Shown here: positions 44,096-52,412 of the stretch, one piece after another
How the letters are laid out: each line of letters opens with the position of its first letter
Numbering within the stretch: the first letter of the stretch is position 1
NCBI RefSeq assembly: GCF_018917145.1
Contig: NZ_JAHLOD010000007.1
Span: 34,653 to 98,652 of the forward strand
Direction of reading: 5' to 3'
Length of the DNA stretch: 64,000 nucleotides
Source: Clostridium bornimense
GTDB taxonomy: Bacteria > Bacillota > Clostridia > Clostridiales > Clostridiaceae
The notes under the pieces: generated by a model
What the model saw: only the letters and a program-made list of their open reading frames with translations
Databases searched by the model: none
Told to the model about the DNA's origin: nothing
Made by a program: the position numbers and the translations under genes

Positions 44096-44627
44096 ATGAA
44101 AATCGACTTTAAAATAACAAAAGATGACTATATAAGCTTCAATTTACATCATTTAGAAAACTCGAAATCACAGAAAAGTACATTTAACATACTTAGATAT
44201 GCTGTACCCATAATACTTTCTATACCAATCTACTTTACAGGAACGGGGATATTTAATCAACCGAGTATATATTGGATTATAGTAGCGATAGTTTTTTTAG
44301 TCATTTGGATTTTAACATATCCTAAGCAATACAAAAAATTAGTAGCTAAAGAAACTGATAAACTCATAAGTTAAGGAGATAATTCATCAATATTTGGAAG
44401 TAAGACTTTAGAAATTATTGATGGGACAATAGTAGTAAAAGGGGATTCTATATCAGAAACAGTATCGTTAGAAAGTATAAAAGATGTAAAAGTTTACGAA
44501 GATATGATCCTTATATATAAGTGGATTTGTAGCTCATATAATTCCAAGGAGATATTTAGATAAAGAAATAGAGAAAGAACTTATGAAAGAGCTTAAAAAA
44601 TATAAGGCTTTAGAACAATTAAAGTAA
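44096..44627 (+). pseudogene. YcxB-like membrane protein, broken by a stop and a frameshift
   Basis: The first 92 codons (ITKDDYISFNLHHLENSKSQ then two membrane helices, SIPIYFTGTGIF and WIIVAIVFLVIWIL) end at TAA 44372-44374. The same frame continues past it with NSSIFGSKTLEIIDGTIVVK and SLESIKDVKVYEDMILIY. The final segment GFVAHIIPRRYLDKEIEKEL to the stop at 44625-44627 is in another frame. Together these make a full YcxB-like C-terminal domain protein of about 175 residues. The SD region contains GGGGACGG, which resembles a REP-type sequence inserted next to the start. Confidence 0.7.
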
Positions 44628-44651
44628 AACGTGCTCCTTTGGAGGTGTAAC

Positions 44652-44678
44652 GGAGAACCGTACCATAAGTAAATGAGA
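44652..44678 (+). repeat. Dispersed 27-bp repeat, copy 2
   Basis: This matches 39791-39817 at 23 of 27 positions. It is preceded by a small GCTCC/GGAGG hairpin (about 44630-44645). Confidence 0.5.
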
Positions 44679-44679
44679 T

Positions 44680-44724
44680 AAATAGCCTTAACCATTGATA
44701 TTGTTTGGTTAAGGCTATTTATAT
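44680..44724 (+). terminator. Strong hairpin terminator
   Basis: AAATAGCCTTAACCA (44680-44694) pairs perfectly over 15 bases with TGGTTAAGGCTATTT (44706-44720). Confidence 0.75.
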
Positions 44725-44998
44725 AGTTAGAAGTAACGTATTATAAGCAATAGCTTATTTACAAAATATATTATAATGAAATTGATAATAAGTTTGAGTA
44801 ATAGAGAAATAAGAATTCATATCCAGATATATCAGTTGTTTTAATGTTTTCACCAAAGAAAGAACTAAATCCAGTAAAAGTTAGAGTAATAAAAATTAAT
44901 ATCAAGTTTTTATTAATGGAATTTTACTTTGATGTTATAATAATAGTAATATAGGAGAATAATTTAACTAAAGATAAAAGCATAGAGGTAAAATATAG

Positions 44999-45838
44999 AT
45001 GAGAAAAGTTAAACCATTAAATGATTTCATATTCAAGAAGGTATTTGGTGAAAAAGGAAATGAGGATATTTTAATATCATTTATCAATGCAGTGCTAAAG
45101 AGAACTAAAAAGGAACCTATTGTAGAAGTTGAAATTATTGATAATAAACAATTAACAAAGGAATTGATTTTAGATAAAACAGGAATAATTGATGTAAGAG
45201 CAAAAACTTCTAAGGGTGAAAATATTGATATAGAGGTACAACTTACAGATCAAGGAAATATGGATAAAAGAACATTGTTTTATTGGGGAAAGATGTATCT
45301 CGAAAATATAAAGCAAGGGCAAGATTATACAAGTTTAGAAAAGGTAATAACTATTAATATATTGGATTTTGAATTCTTAGGAACTGAAAATTATCAATCA
45401 TCATTCCATCTATGGGAAGATATTGAGAAGGACTATATGCTAACAGATGTTGTTGAAATACATTTTTTAGAGTTGCCTAAATTCAGAAATAAGAAAAATA
45501 AAGATTACAGAGAAAATGATATAGAAAGATGGTTAATGTTTTTAGAAAAAGACATATCTGAAACTACATTGAAGGAGTTGATGAGTTTGGATACAGCAAT
45601 AGAAAAGGCTGAACAAAAAATCGAATACTTAAGTAGTGATGAAGAAGCAATGAAAATTTACTATGAGAGAGAAAGATCACTTCATGAAAGAGCAAATATG
45701 ATTAGTTCGGCAGAGGAAAGAAAGTCTATTGAAAATGCAATTAATTTTTTGAAATTAGGAGTTGATGTTGAAACTGTAGCTAAGGGTACTGGGCTTTCTA
45801 TAGAAAAGATAAGAGAATTAAATAGTAATTTAGGATAG
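44999..45838 (+). CDS. Rpn family (PD-(D/E)XK) nuclease / putative transposase
   Basis: The product has 279 residues. It starts with KPLNDFIFKKVFGEKGNEDI, the signature of the Rpn/TIGR01784 family. The nuclease core shows GIIDVRAKTSKGENIDIEVQ, the D-x(n)-ExQ catalytic motif. FLELPKFR and DIERWLMFL follow, and the C-terminal helical tail ends with GTGLSIEKIRELN, an HTH-like piece. Rpn proteins promote recombination and spread as solitary genes; no terminal repeats are visible here. GAGGT lies nine bases before ATG. Confidence 0.9.
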   Translation: MRKVKPLNDFIFKKVFGEKGNEDILISFINAVLKRTKKEPIVEVEIIDNKQLTKELILDKTGIIDVRAKTSKGENIDIEVQLTDQGNMDKRTLFYWGKMYLENIKQGQDYTSLEKVITINILDFEFLGTENYQSSFHLWEDIEKDYMLTDVVEIHFLELPKFRNKKNKDYRENDIERWLMFLEKDISETTLKELMSLDTAIEKAEQKIEYLSSDEEAMKIYYERERSLHERANMISSAEERKSIENAINFLKLGVDVETVAKGTGLSIEKIRELNSNLG

Positions 45839-45868
45839 ATAGACTATAAAAGTCTATCTTATTTTTTT
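45834..45868 (+). terminator. Intrinsic terminator after the Rpn gene
   Basis: GATAGACT pairs with AGTCTATC around ATAAA, followed by TTATTTTTTT. It overlaps the stop codon region. Confidence 0.75.
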
Positions 45869-45920
45869 GTAAAAAACATAGTTAAAACTTGAGATTAAAA
45901 TATTATTAATTGTATTGTAT

Positions 45921-46073
45921 ATGGGAAAGTCTAAACTTTTTTACTTAACTTGTGCCATGATAAAAGGAGCTATAGCTCACGAAAATTCATTCGTTATTGC
46001 TACAGCACCGTATTATTTTATGTTAAGAAAGGTTAGAGTTAGTGTATTGAATTTAGATATTGCTATATTGTAG
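45921..46073 (+). CDS. Short ORF of unknown origin, possibly a gene fragment
   Basis: ATG 45921 opens 50 codons (MGKSKLFYLTCAMIKGAIAH and so on) ending at TAG 46071-46073. The stretch AHENSFVIATAPYYFML looks like real protein sequence, but there is no SD and I do not recognise a family. It ends 20 bases before the convergent NsrR-like gene. Confidence 0.25.
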   Translation: MGKSKLFYLTCAMIKGAIAHENSFVIATAPYYFMLRKVRVSVLNLDIAIL

Positions 46074-46093
46074 TTAACAAAGATTATAAAGAC

Positions 46094-46489
46094 TTATAGT
46101 ATATCTTCTAGAGTATATTTAGATAACTCATTAATAAAAGCTTGTAATGACTTAGAAAGAATTCCTTTAAGATTACAATTATTGGTCATTAGTGGGCAAA
46201 GTTTTGGGTTAGCCATACATTCAACTAAGTTTAGATTTTCTTCAGTTGCTACTAAAACTTTGCCAAGATTTATTTCACTTGGTTCTAAACCTAATTTTAA
46301 TCCACCATTTCTACCTTTGGTTGATATGATATATCCTGTTTTAGCAAGCTTATGTATAACTTTTTTCATATGGTGTTCGGATACTTCTAGATACTTAGCA
46401 AGTTTATCCACTGTAGCAGTTTCATCTCTATTTCTAGCTAAATATATTAAGGATCTAAAAGCATAGTCTGTGAATTTAGATATTTGCAT
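46094..46489 (-). CDS. Rrf2-family regulator, NsrR-like
   Basis: The product has 131 residues. The winged helix starts with KFTDYAFRSLIYLA and continues with TVDKLAKYLEVSEHHMKKVI (recognition helix) and the wing ISTKGRNGGLKLG. Three cysteines C91, C98 and C105 (VEC-x6-C-x6-C) would bind an Fe-S cluster as in NsrR, the NO-sensing repressor. It is divergent from a single-domain globin gene, with an inverted repeat of NsrR style between them, so it probably represses the globin until NO damages its cluster. AGGAGAGG precedes the start on the minus strand. Confidence 0.88.
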   Translation of the reverse strand: MQISKFTDYAFRSLIYLARNRDETATVDKLAKYLEVSEHHMKKVIHKLAKTGYIISTKGRNGGLKLGLEPSEINLGKVLVATEENLNLVECMANPKLCPLMTNNCNLKGILSKSLQAFINELSKYTLEDIL

Positions 46490-46650
46490 AAGTCCTCTCC
46501 TTTAGAATTTGAATATATTATATTGAAATAAAAAATATATATTTGATTTACAATTTTATATTTTATGATAAATTACTTTTATAAATCAAGGAAGAGTTAC
46601 AAATGACTAAATAAATATTCATTTATATTATTATTCTATTTTTTAAAAAT

Positions 46651-46677
46651 AAAATGTGTATTTAAATTGCACATTTT
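46651..46677. promoter_or_regulatory. NsrR-like operator overlapping the globin promoter
   Basis: AAAATGTGTATTT (46651-46663) and AATTGCACATTTT (46665-46677) form a 13-1-13 palindrome with 11 of 13 matching pairs. NsrR sites have the same A/T-ATG-CAT half-site style with a single central base. It covers the -35 hexamer of the globin promoter. Confidence 0.6.
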
Positions 46678-46695
46678 AAAATGTTATGTTATATT
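46667..46695 (+). promoter_or_regulatory. Promoter of the globin gene
   Basis: TTGCAC (46667-46672), a 17-base spacer and TATATT (46690-46695). The start would be near 46702, giving a 5' leader of about 70 bases. Confidence 0.6.
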
Positions 46696-46773
46696 AAATG
46701 TACAAAGCGATAATAATTATTAAATAATATAAATTTAATATTGGAAAACAAAAGACTAAAGGAGAGAAAATAT

Positions 46774-47214
46774 ATGTTAGATCAAAAAACAATTGAAATA
46801 GTTAAAAGCACAGTACCGGCGTTAAAGGAGCATGGTGTAGAAATTACAAAAACTTTCTATAAAAATATGTTTGAAAATAATCCGGAAGTTAAGAGATTAT
46901 TCAATATGGATAGACAAGCTTCAGGAGAGCAACCAAAGGCGTTAGCTATGACAATATTAGCAGCGGCTCAGAATATAGATAACTTAGAAGTTTTATTACC
47001 AGCAGTAAAGAAAATAGGAGAAAGACACTGTGATGTTCAAATTAAAGAAGAACATTATCCAATAGTTGGAGCTAACCTTTTAGTAGCAATCAAAGAAGTT
47101 TTAGGAGATGTAGCAACAGATGAGGTTATTGATGCCTGGGGTAAAGCTTATGAAGTGATAGCTAAAATATTTATAGATGTTGAAAAAGAAATCTACGAAT
47201 CAAGAAATAAATAA
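46774..47214 (+). CDS. Single-domain haemoglobin (Vitreoscilla/Hmp-globin type)
   Basis: The product has 146 residues, the length of Vitreoscilla haemoglobin. It starts [20 protein letters not shown] like the globin domain of flavohaemoglobin Hmp. Key haem-pocket residues are at Hmp numbering: Y29, Q53 and proximal H85 in [10 protein letters not shown]. No FAD/NAD reductase domain follows. ATG 46774 is preferred, eight bases after AAAGGAGAG; an in-frame TTG at 46741 lies before that SD. In an anaerobe it probably binds or detoxifies NO or O2, consistent with the divergent NsrR-like repressor. Confidence 0.93.
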   Translation: MLDQKTIEIVKSTVPALKEHGVEITKTFYKNMFENNPEVKRLFNMDRQASGEQPKALAMTILAAAQNIDNLEVLLPAVKKIGERHCDVQIKEEHYPIVGANLLVAIKEVLGDVATDEVIDAWGKAYEVIAKIFIDVEKEIYESRNK

Positions 47215-47225
47215 TAAATGTGTAT

Positions 47226-47258
47226 ACCTAGACTCATATTAATGTGAGTCTAGTTTTT
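47226..47258 (+). terminator. Intrinsic terminator after the globin gene
   Basis: CTAGACTCA (47228-47236) pairs with TGAGTCTAG (47244-47252), followed by TTTTTAT. Confidence 0.8.
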
Positions 47259-47346
47259 ATTTGTACTACAGTTTTAAGGAAGATGAATTTTACATAATAA
47301 AAATTATATATGTTTATTTTTTATAAAAACTTAATATAATATGAAT

Positions 47347-47475
47347 AAGAAAAGCTTAGTGCAAGTAACACTAAGCAATCCTTAGAACATTTTAAGTTTT
47401 AGGATTATTGAATCTTAAAAATATTAATTTTCTAGAAATAGCACTTAGTCTTGGTTGGATGTAGTGCTGTTTTCA
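47347..47475 (+). ncRNA. Possible structured leader before the UDG-like paralogue 2
   Basis: The gap of about 315 bases before the gene holds three consecutive hairpins: GCTTAGTG with CACTAAGC (near 47353-47375), AATCCT with AGGATT (near 47378-47407), and AGCACT with AGTGCT followed by GTTTT (near 47440-47472). The series of helices ending in a terminator-like one, 55 bases before the ATG, suggests a regulatory leader. No known riboswitch class is recognised. Confidence 0.35.
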
Positions 47476-47529
47476 GTTGTTTTAAAACTTCAATTAAAAC
47501 ATTTAATATCTATGGAGTATGAGGTACAT

Positions 47530-48294
47530 ATGAAAAAAACATTATATGATTATAAAGAAACTATAAAAAAACTTCCTATAAAAGAAAAATACGAGAGAAG
47601 TGAATTATTAATAGATGATTTGCTTATAGAAAGGAATGGAAATATAGAAATATACTATGCTTCACATAATGAATATATAAATTCTAAAGCTAAGATATTT
47701 ATTATAGGGATAACACCTGGGTTTCAACAAATGAGTACTGCTATTGCTACTGCTCGAAAAGAATTAGAGTTAGAAACTGATATTGAAGAAATTCAATATA
47801 AATGTAAGGTAGCTGGTAGGTTTAGTGGAAGTTTAAGAAAAAATGTAATTAGTATGTTAGATTATATAAAACTTAATGAGGTTCTTGATATTAGTAGTTG
47901 TTCTGATTTATTTGAAGATAAAGATTATTTGCTACATACAATATCACTTATACCTTATCCTGTGTTTGTAAAAAAGCAAAATTATTCTGGGCATACACCT
48001 AGATTACTAAAAAGTGATTTTCTAATGAAATATGTATACGATAATTTTATTAATGAACTTAAGAGTATTGAAAAGTTTAAAGATATATTACTAATACCTT
48101 TAGGTAAGGCAGTTGAAGAGGTATTATTAAAGTTGTCTAAAGAAGGTTTTATTTGTGAAAAGCAAATTCTTAGAGGATTTCCACACCCCTCTGGGGCTAA
48201 TGTAAATAGAGTCAATCAGCTAGAAGAAAATAAAGAAAGTTTGATAAAACAAATTAAAGAAAATATAGGACTGAAAAATAAATATTATTTTTGA
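47530..48294 (+). CDS. Uracil-DNA glycosylase superfamily-like protein, paralogue 2
   Basis: The product has 254 residues, the same length as the minus-strand copy at 20466-21230 and roughly two-thirds identical. Long shared blocks are IEIYYASHNEYINS, AKIFIIGITPGFQQMS, DYLLHT, QNYSGH and GFPHPSGANVNR. GITPG and HPSGANVNR resemble UDG motifs 1 and 2. ATG 47530 follows GAGGT and aligns exactly with the start of the paralogue; upstream in-frame starts would add an unrelated extension. Divergence is strongest in the N-terminal 50 residues and the last 30. Its job could be DNA repair, or more specialised, and is not settled. Confidence 0.75.
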   Translation: MKKTLYDYKETIKKLPIKEKYERSELLIDDLLIERNGNIEIYYASHNEYINSKAKIFIIGITPGFQQMSTAIATARKELELETDIEEIQYKCKVAGRFSGSLRKNVISMLDYIKLNEVLDISSCSDLFEDKDYLLHTISLIPYPVFVKKQNYSGHTPRLLKSDFLMKYVYDNFINELKSIEKFKDILLIPLGKAVEEVLLKLSKEGFICEKQILRGFPHPSGANVNRVNQLEENKESLIKQIKENIGLKNKYYF

Positions 48295-48298
48295 AATA

Positions 48299-48309
48299 TA
48301 CGTCACGTA
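48299..48309. promoter_or_regulatory. TACGT-C-ACGTA palindrome, copy 3
   Basis: The complement orientation of the 11-bp palindrome, starting five bases after the stop of the UDG-like paralogue 2. Confidence 0.4.
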
Positions 48310-48699
48310 GATTTCAATTTTAGAATGAAATTTTCAAAGGTCCATCGTAATGAAGAATATACAAAAAATATGGTGGTTGGTGCTTTTTTATTATATTGTT
48401 GAAACTTATTATTTACTTGGTTTTATGATATTCCACCCTAGATTCATCCATTACAGTTTTCATATTGTCTGTTAATAAGAAGTACAAGTTAAATCTTGTA
48501 AGATATTAAAATTCATTTATAACTAGTGGAGTATGATGGTATAATATATAAGTTCTAAAAAACAATCTACATTGATAAGAAACTTATGTTAGAAGTTGTT
48601 TATCTTATTTCATTTAATGATGTAGATTTTCAAATAAAACATATATATCAAGGTTAGGATTAGTATATTTTTGACAATAAAGTTGTAAAGGTGATAAAA
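48310..48699. other. Intergenic stretch before the GtrA gene
   Basis: A gene-free stretch of about 390 bases. It holds leader repeat R3 (48508-48536) and a large hairpin whose outer arms AATCTACAT (48563-48571) and ATGTAGATT (48620-48628) are perfectly complementary. A TATTTTTGACAATAAAG stretch close to the SD is shared with the VOC gene leader. No ORF is supported. Confidence 0.45.
48508..48536 (+). repeat. Leader repeat R3
   Basis: The third copy of the R1/R2 element. Compared with R2, about 90 extra bases including the 48563-48628 hairpin separate the repeat from the start codon region. Confidence 0.55.
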
Positions 48700-49146
48700 A
48701 TGGAAGAAAAGATAAATAATGATGAAGAATCTAGTCTTATCGTAAAATTAATTGAAATAATTAATAGATTATTTAAATTTGCTGGTTCATCAATAATTAG
48801 TGCTGTAGTAGATTTATCTATTTTTACTGTACTTACTAATGAAATTTTAATATCAATACCTATGAATGTTATGGAAGCAACAATTATATCTAGAATTTTT
48901 TCTGGAAGTTTAAATTTTTTCTTAAGCCAAAAGTGGGTATTTAATGGAATTGATCGAGTTTCTGATGTAATAAAGTATATATTACTAGTAATCTTTCAAA
49001 TGTTTTGTAGTGGATTTTTAGTATCTATATTATCTACTAAATTTATAGATGCAACTTTTATTAAAATGTTTGTAGATATCACTCTATTTTTTGTAAGTTA
49101 TTTAATTCAAAGATTTATATTGTATAGATATAAGATAAGAAAGTAA
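48700..49146 (+). CDS. GtrA-family membrane protein
   Basis: The product has 148 residues with four membrane helices. FKFAGSSIISAVVDLSIFTV, SGSLNFFLSQKWVFNG and FFVSYLIQRFILYRYK match the GtrA family, thought to flip undecaprenyl-phosphate sugars. It is close in sequence to the GtrA half of the fusion at 33299 (RLFKFAGSSI, SRIFSGSLNF), so it is a paralogue. ATG 48700 follows AAAGGTG. No glycosyltransferase is next to it; it may work with the enzymes of the 33-39 kb locus. Confidence 0.88.
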   Translation: MEEKINNDEESSLIVKLIEIINRLFKFAGSSIISAVVDLSIFTVLTNEILISIPMNVMEATIISRIFSGSLNFFLSQKWVFNGIDRVSDVIKYILLVIFQMFCSGFLVSILSTKFIDATFIKMFVDITLFFVSYLIQRFILYRYKIRK

Positions 49147-49327
49147 TTTTTAAAATATATACATTATGAAAATTGTTGCAGGTATATAGATGAATTTATA
49201 AAGGTTGATTAAATTGTCGAAAATATAAAATAGCTTTAGTTTGTTAATAAACAGATAATAAAATCTTAGTTTTATAAAGGAATACTCAATAAATACTTTA
49301 TAAAATTAATAAATGCTTAAAAGTGTG

Positions 49328-49356
49328 TTGACAATAATCGAGAAGGTAATTACAAT
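49328..49356 (+). promoter_or_regulatory. Promoter of the glycine riboswitch/gcv operon
   Basis: TTGACA (49328-49333), a 17-base spacer and TACAAT (49351-49356). Confidence 0.75.
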
Positions 49357-49383
49357 GAATATAAATTAAAAATTAATTCGGAT

Positions 49384-49590
49384 GAAAAATTTGAGAGAGA
49401 TTGTGATATTTTAGTGCAACGCCGAAGGGGCTTAAAAACTCTCAGGCAAAGGGATCAAGTTTGGACGAAACTCTGGAGAACAATGGCGTACCGACGAAGC
49501 AACTTTTTATATTAATTTAAAAAGGAATCTTTCAGGTTTAAGGACAGAGGTAGTTGGAAATACTGTATATTTCCGGCTACCTCTTTTTGT
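49384..49590 (+). promoter_or_regulatory. Tandem glycine riboswitch with expression-platform terminator
   Basis: Aptamer 1 shows GAGAGA near 49393, CGCCGAAGGGGC (49420-49431), ACTCTCAGGCAAAGGGA (49438-49454) and the closing CTCTGGAGA. Aptamer 2 shows ACCGACGAAGCAAC (49490-49503), AGGAATCTTTCAGGTTTAAG (49523-49542) and GGACAGAGG. The terminator is AGAGGTAG (49546-49553) with CTACCTCT (49577-49584), then a T-run. Glycine should prevent termination and turn on the glycine cleavage operon. Confidence 0.95.
49546..49589 (+). terminator. Terminator hairpin of the glycine riboswitch
   Basis: A stem of about 15 bp (GAGGTAG..GGAAATA against TATTTCC..CTACCTC) with five T, controlled by the aptamers upstream. 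Confidence 0.85.
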
Positions 49591-49633
49591 TTGAGAAAAC
49601 CGGAGATATATATGCTAGAAAGGGTGAACTTAT

Positions 49634-50878
49634 ATGATTAATGAAATTATGGAATCAATATTGAAGGCTGATTCAGAAGTTGGTGAAGCAATAATTAAAG
49701 AAATGGCAAGGCAAAGAAGAAATTTAGAGTTAATTGCTTCAGAAAATATTATTTCGCCAGCTGTAATGATGGCAATGGCAACAGTTCCAGCAAATAAATA
49801 TGCTGAGGGTTATCCAGGGAAAAGATATTATGGTGGATGTCAAGAAATTGACGTTATTGAGCAGTTAGCAATTGATAGAACTAAAGAATTATTTGGTTGT
49901 GAACATGCTTGTGTTCAACCACATTCAGGAGCTAATGCTAATATGGCTGTTTATGAAGCATTTTTAAAACCAGGTGATACTGTAATGGGATTAAATTTGG
50001 CACATGGTGGACATTTGACACACGGAAGTCCAGTAAATCAATCAGGTATTTTGTATAACTTTATTCCATATAGTGTAGATGAAGAAACAGGAATAATTGA
50101 TTATGATAAAGTAAGAGAACTAGCGAAAGAATATAAACCTAAAATGATAGTTGCAGGTGCTTCTGCATACCCAAGAGAAATTAGATTTGATATATTTCAC
50201 GATATCGCAGAAGAAGTTGGTGCAATATTATTTGTAGATATGGCACATATTGCAGGTTTAGTAGCTGCAGGATTACATCAAAGTCCAGTACCATATGCTG
50301 ATGTAGTTACAACTACAACACATAAAACTTTACGTGGACCAAGAGGTGGAATAATAATGTGCAAAGAAAAATATGCTAAGGCTATTAATAAAGCTATTTT
50401 TCCAGGAACTCAAGGTGGTCCATTAATGCATATTATAGCAGCTAAAGCAGTTTGTCTTGGTGAAGCATTGAAACCAGAATTTAAAGAGTATCAACAACAA
50501 GTAATAAAAAATGCTAAGGCACTTGCAGATTCATTAATCGATGAAGGTTTCAATTTAATTAGTGGGGGAACTGATAATCATCTTATGTTAGTTGATTTAA
50601 GAAATATGAATATAACAGGTAAGGAACTTCAAAATAGATTAGATGAAGTATATATAACATTAAATAAAAATGCAGTACCAAATGATCCTGAAAGTCCTTT
50701 TGTAACTAGTGGTGTTCGTATCGGTACTCCTGCAGTAACAACAAGAGGATTAGTAGAAGAGGATATGAGGACAATTGCAAAATTAATTAAATTAAGTATA
50801 ACTGATTTTGATACAAAAGCTGATTATATAAGAGACGAAGTGACAAAGATATGTACAAAGTATCCATTATACCAATAG
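49634..50878 (+). CDS. glyA: Serine hydroxymethyltransferase
   Basis: The product has 414 residues, the usual length. [57 protein letters not shown] and [14 protein letters not shown] with the PLP lysine K231 are all intact. It interconverts serine and glycine with (methylene)tetrahydrofolate. It is the first gene behind the glycine riboswitch and is followed 13 bases later by gcvT, so the operon can take glycine to serine or the reverse. AAAGGGTGAAC precedes the ATG. Confidence 0.98.
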   Translation: MINEIMESILKADSEVGEAIIKEMARQRRNLELIASENIISPAVMMAMATVPANKYAEGYPGKRYYGGCQEIDVIEQLAIDRTKELFGCEHACVQPHSGANANMAVYEAFLKPGDTVMGLNLAHGGHLTHGSPVNQSGILYNFIPYSVDEETGIIDYDKVRELAKEYKPKMIVAGASAYPREIRFDIFHDIAEEVGAILFVDMAHIAGLVAAGLHQSPVPYADVVTTTTHKTLRGPRGGIIMCKEKYAKAINKAIFPGTQGGPLMHIIAAKAVCLGEALKPEFKEYQQQVIKNAKALADSLIDEGFNLISGGTDNHLMLVDLRNMNITGKELQNRLDEVYITLNKNAVPNDPESPFVTSGVRIGTPAVTTRGLVEEDMRTIAKLIKLSITDFDTKADYIRDEVTKICTKYPLYQ

Positions 50879-50891
50879 AGGAGATGAAAAT

Positions 50892-51989
50892 ATGGAATTA
50901 AAAACACCATTATATGATACACACGTTAAATATAACGGAAAGATAGTGCCTTTTGCAGGATATTTACTTCCTGTTCAATATGAAACAGGTGTAATAGCTG
51001 AGCATATGGCAGTAAGAACAAAAGCTGGTTTATTTGATGTCTCTCATATGGGAGAAATTATTTGCAAAGGTGAAGATGCTTTAGAAAATCTACAAATGCT
51101 TCTTACAAACGACTTTACTAATATGGTAGATGGACAAGCAAGATATAGTCCAATGTGTAATGAGAATGGTGGAACAGTGGATGACTTAATTGTTTATAAA
51201 TATAAAGATAATGTTTATTACATAGTAGTTAATGCGGCAAATAAAGATAAAGATTATAAATGGATGTTAGATCATCAGTTTGGAAATGTAACATTTGAAG
51301 ATATGTCTAGTTCCATTTCTCAAATTGCATTGCAAGGACCAAAGTCTTTTGAAATATTAAAAAAGCTTACTTCAGAAGAAAATATACCTAAAAAATATTA
51401 TCATTGCATATTTAATGCAGAGGTTGATGGAATAAGGTGTATAGTTTCTCAAACGGGATATACCGGTGAAGATGGATATGAAATATATCTAAGTAATGAA
51501 GATGCACCAAAGATGTGGGAGAGCTTAATGACTGCAGGAAAAGAATTTGGATTGATACCATGCGGGTTAGGGGCAAGAGATACACTGAGATTAGAAGCAG
51601 CAATGCCTTTATATGGACATGAGATGGATGATACTGTTGATCCATTGGAAACAGGTTTAGGATTTGCTGTTAAGATGTCAAAAGATGATTTTATAGGTAA
51701 AAAGGCTATAGAAGCTAAAGGAGATCTTAAAAGAAAAAGGGTAGGATTAAAGGTAACAAAGCGCGGAATAATTAGGGAACATGAAGACGTTTACTTTGGT
51801 GAAAAGCTAATTGGACATACTACTTCAGGAACCCATTGCCCTTATTTAGGTTATCCAATAGCTATGGCATTGATTGATATAGATTATACGGAATTAGGTA
51901 GAAAGGTTGAAGTTTTAGTAAGAGGAAGAAAAGTAGAAGCTGAAATTGTTAAGTTACCTTTTTATAAGAAGACAAAAAAAGATAAGTAA
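50892..51989 (+). CDS. gcvT: Glycine cleavage system T protein (aminomethyltransferase)
   Basis: The product has 365 residues. LYDTHVKYNGKIVPFAGYLL, GLFDVSHMGEI, SQTGYTGEDGYEIYL and GLGARDTLRLEAAMPLYGHE match GcvT. It releases ammonia from the aminomethyl-lipoyl group of the H protein and forms methylene-THF. GAGGAGATG lies upstream. It is 13 bases after glyA and 13 before gcvH. Confidence 0.97.
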   Translation: MELKTPLYDTHVKYNGKIVPFAGYLLPVQYETGVIAEHMAVRTKAGLFDVSHMGEIICKGEDALENLQMLLTNDFTNMVDGQARYSPMCNENGGTVDDLIVYKYKDNVYYIVVNAANKDKDYKWMLDHQFGNVTFEDMSSSISQIALQGPKSFEILKKLTSEENIPKKYYHCIFNAEVDGIRCIVSQTGYTGEDGYEIYLSNEDAPKMWESLMTAGKEFGLIPCGLGARDTLRLEAAMPLYGHEMDDTVDPLETGLGFAVKMSKDDFIGKKAIEAKGDLKRKRVGLKVTKRGIIREHEDVYFGEKLIGHTTSGTHCPYLGYPIAMALIDIDYTELGRKVEVLVRGRKVEAEIVKLPFYKKTKKDK

Positions 51990-52002
51990 CGGAGGAATTA
52001 TT

Positions 52003-52389
52003 ATGAAATTATTAGATGATATTAAATATACAAAATCTCATGAATGGGTAAAATTTATTGATGAATCAACAGTTTTAGTAGGTTTATCAGATCATGCACA
52101 ATCAGAATTAGGAGATATAGTTTTTATAAATTTGCCTGAAGAAGGAGATACCGTAGAGGTAGAAGCAGCATTTTGTGATGTAGAATCTGTAAAAGCTGTA
52201 TCAGATGTTTATTCACCAGTTTCTGGAGAAGTAATAGAGATAAATGAAGAACTTTTAGATAATCCAGCATTGGTAAATGAAGAACCATATGAATCATGGT
52301 TTATAAAGGTAGGTAATGTAACAGAAAAATCAGAATTACTATCAAAAGATGAATATGCTAAATTTATTGAAAGTGAAAAAGAAGATTAA
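52003..52389 (+). CDS. gcvH: Glycine cleavage system H protein
   Basis: The product has 128 residues. YTKSHEWVKF, LGDIVFINLPEEGD and the lipoylation site VESVKAVSDV with K64 are typical. ATG 52003 follows CGGAGGAATT at seven bases; an in-frame upstream ATG in the end of gcvT would give an unrelated extension. It shuttles the aminomethyl group between P, T and L proteins. Confidence 0.97.
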   Translation: MKLLDDIKYTKSHEWVKFIDESTVLVGLSDHAQSELGDIVFINLPEEGDTVEVEAAFCDVESVKAVSDVYSPVSGEVIEINEELLDNPALVNEEPYESWFIKVGNVTEKSELLSKDEYAKFIESEKED

Positions 52390-52412
52390 TAGCAGAAGAG
52401 AGGTGAAAAGAT

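Larger units (their letters stand above)
44628..44998. other. Intergenic stretch before the Rpn gene
   Basis: It holds the second copy of the 27-bp repeat (44652-44678), a strong terminator at 44680-44724 and then about 270 bases with no supported gene. An open piece reading YPDISVVLMFSPKKELNPVK (about 44820-44880) has no start and no recognised family. Confidence 0.4.
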
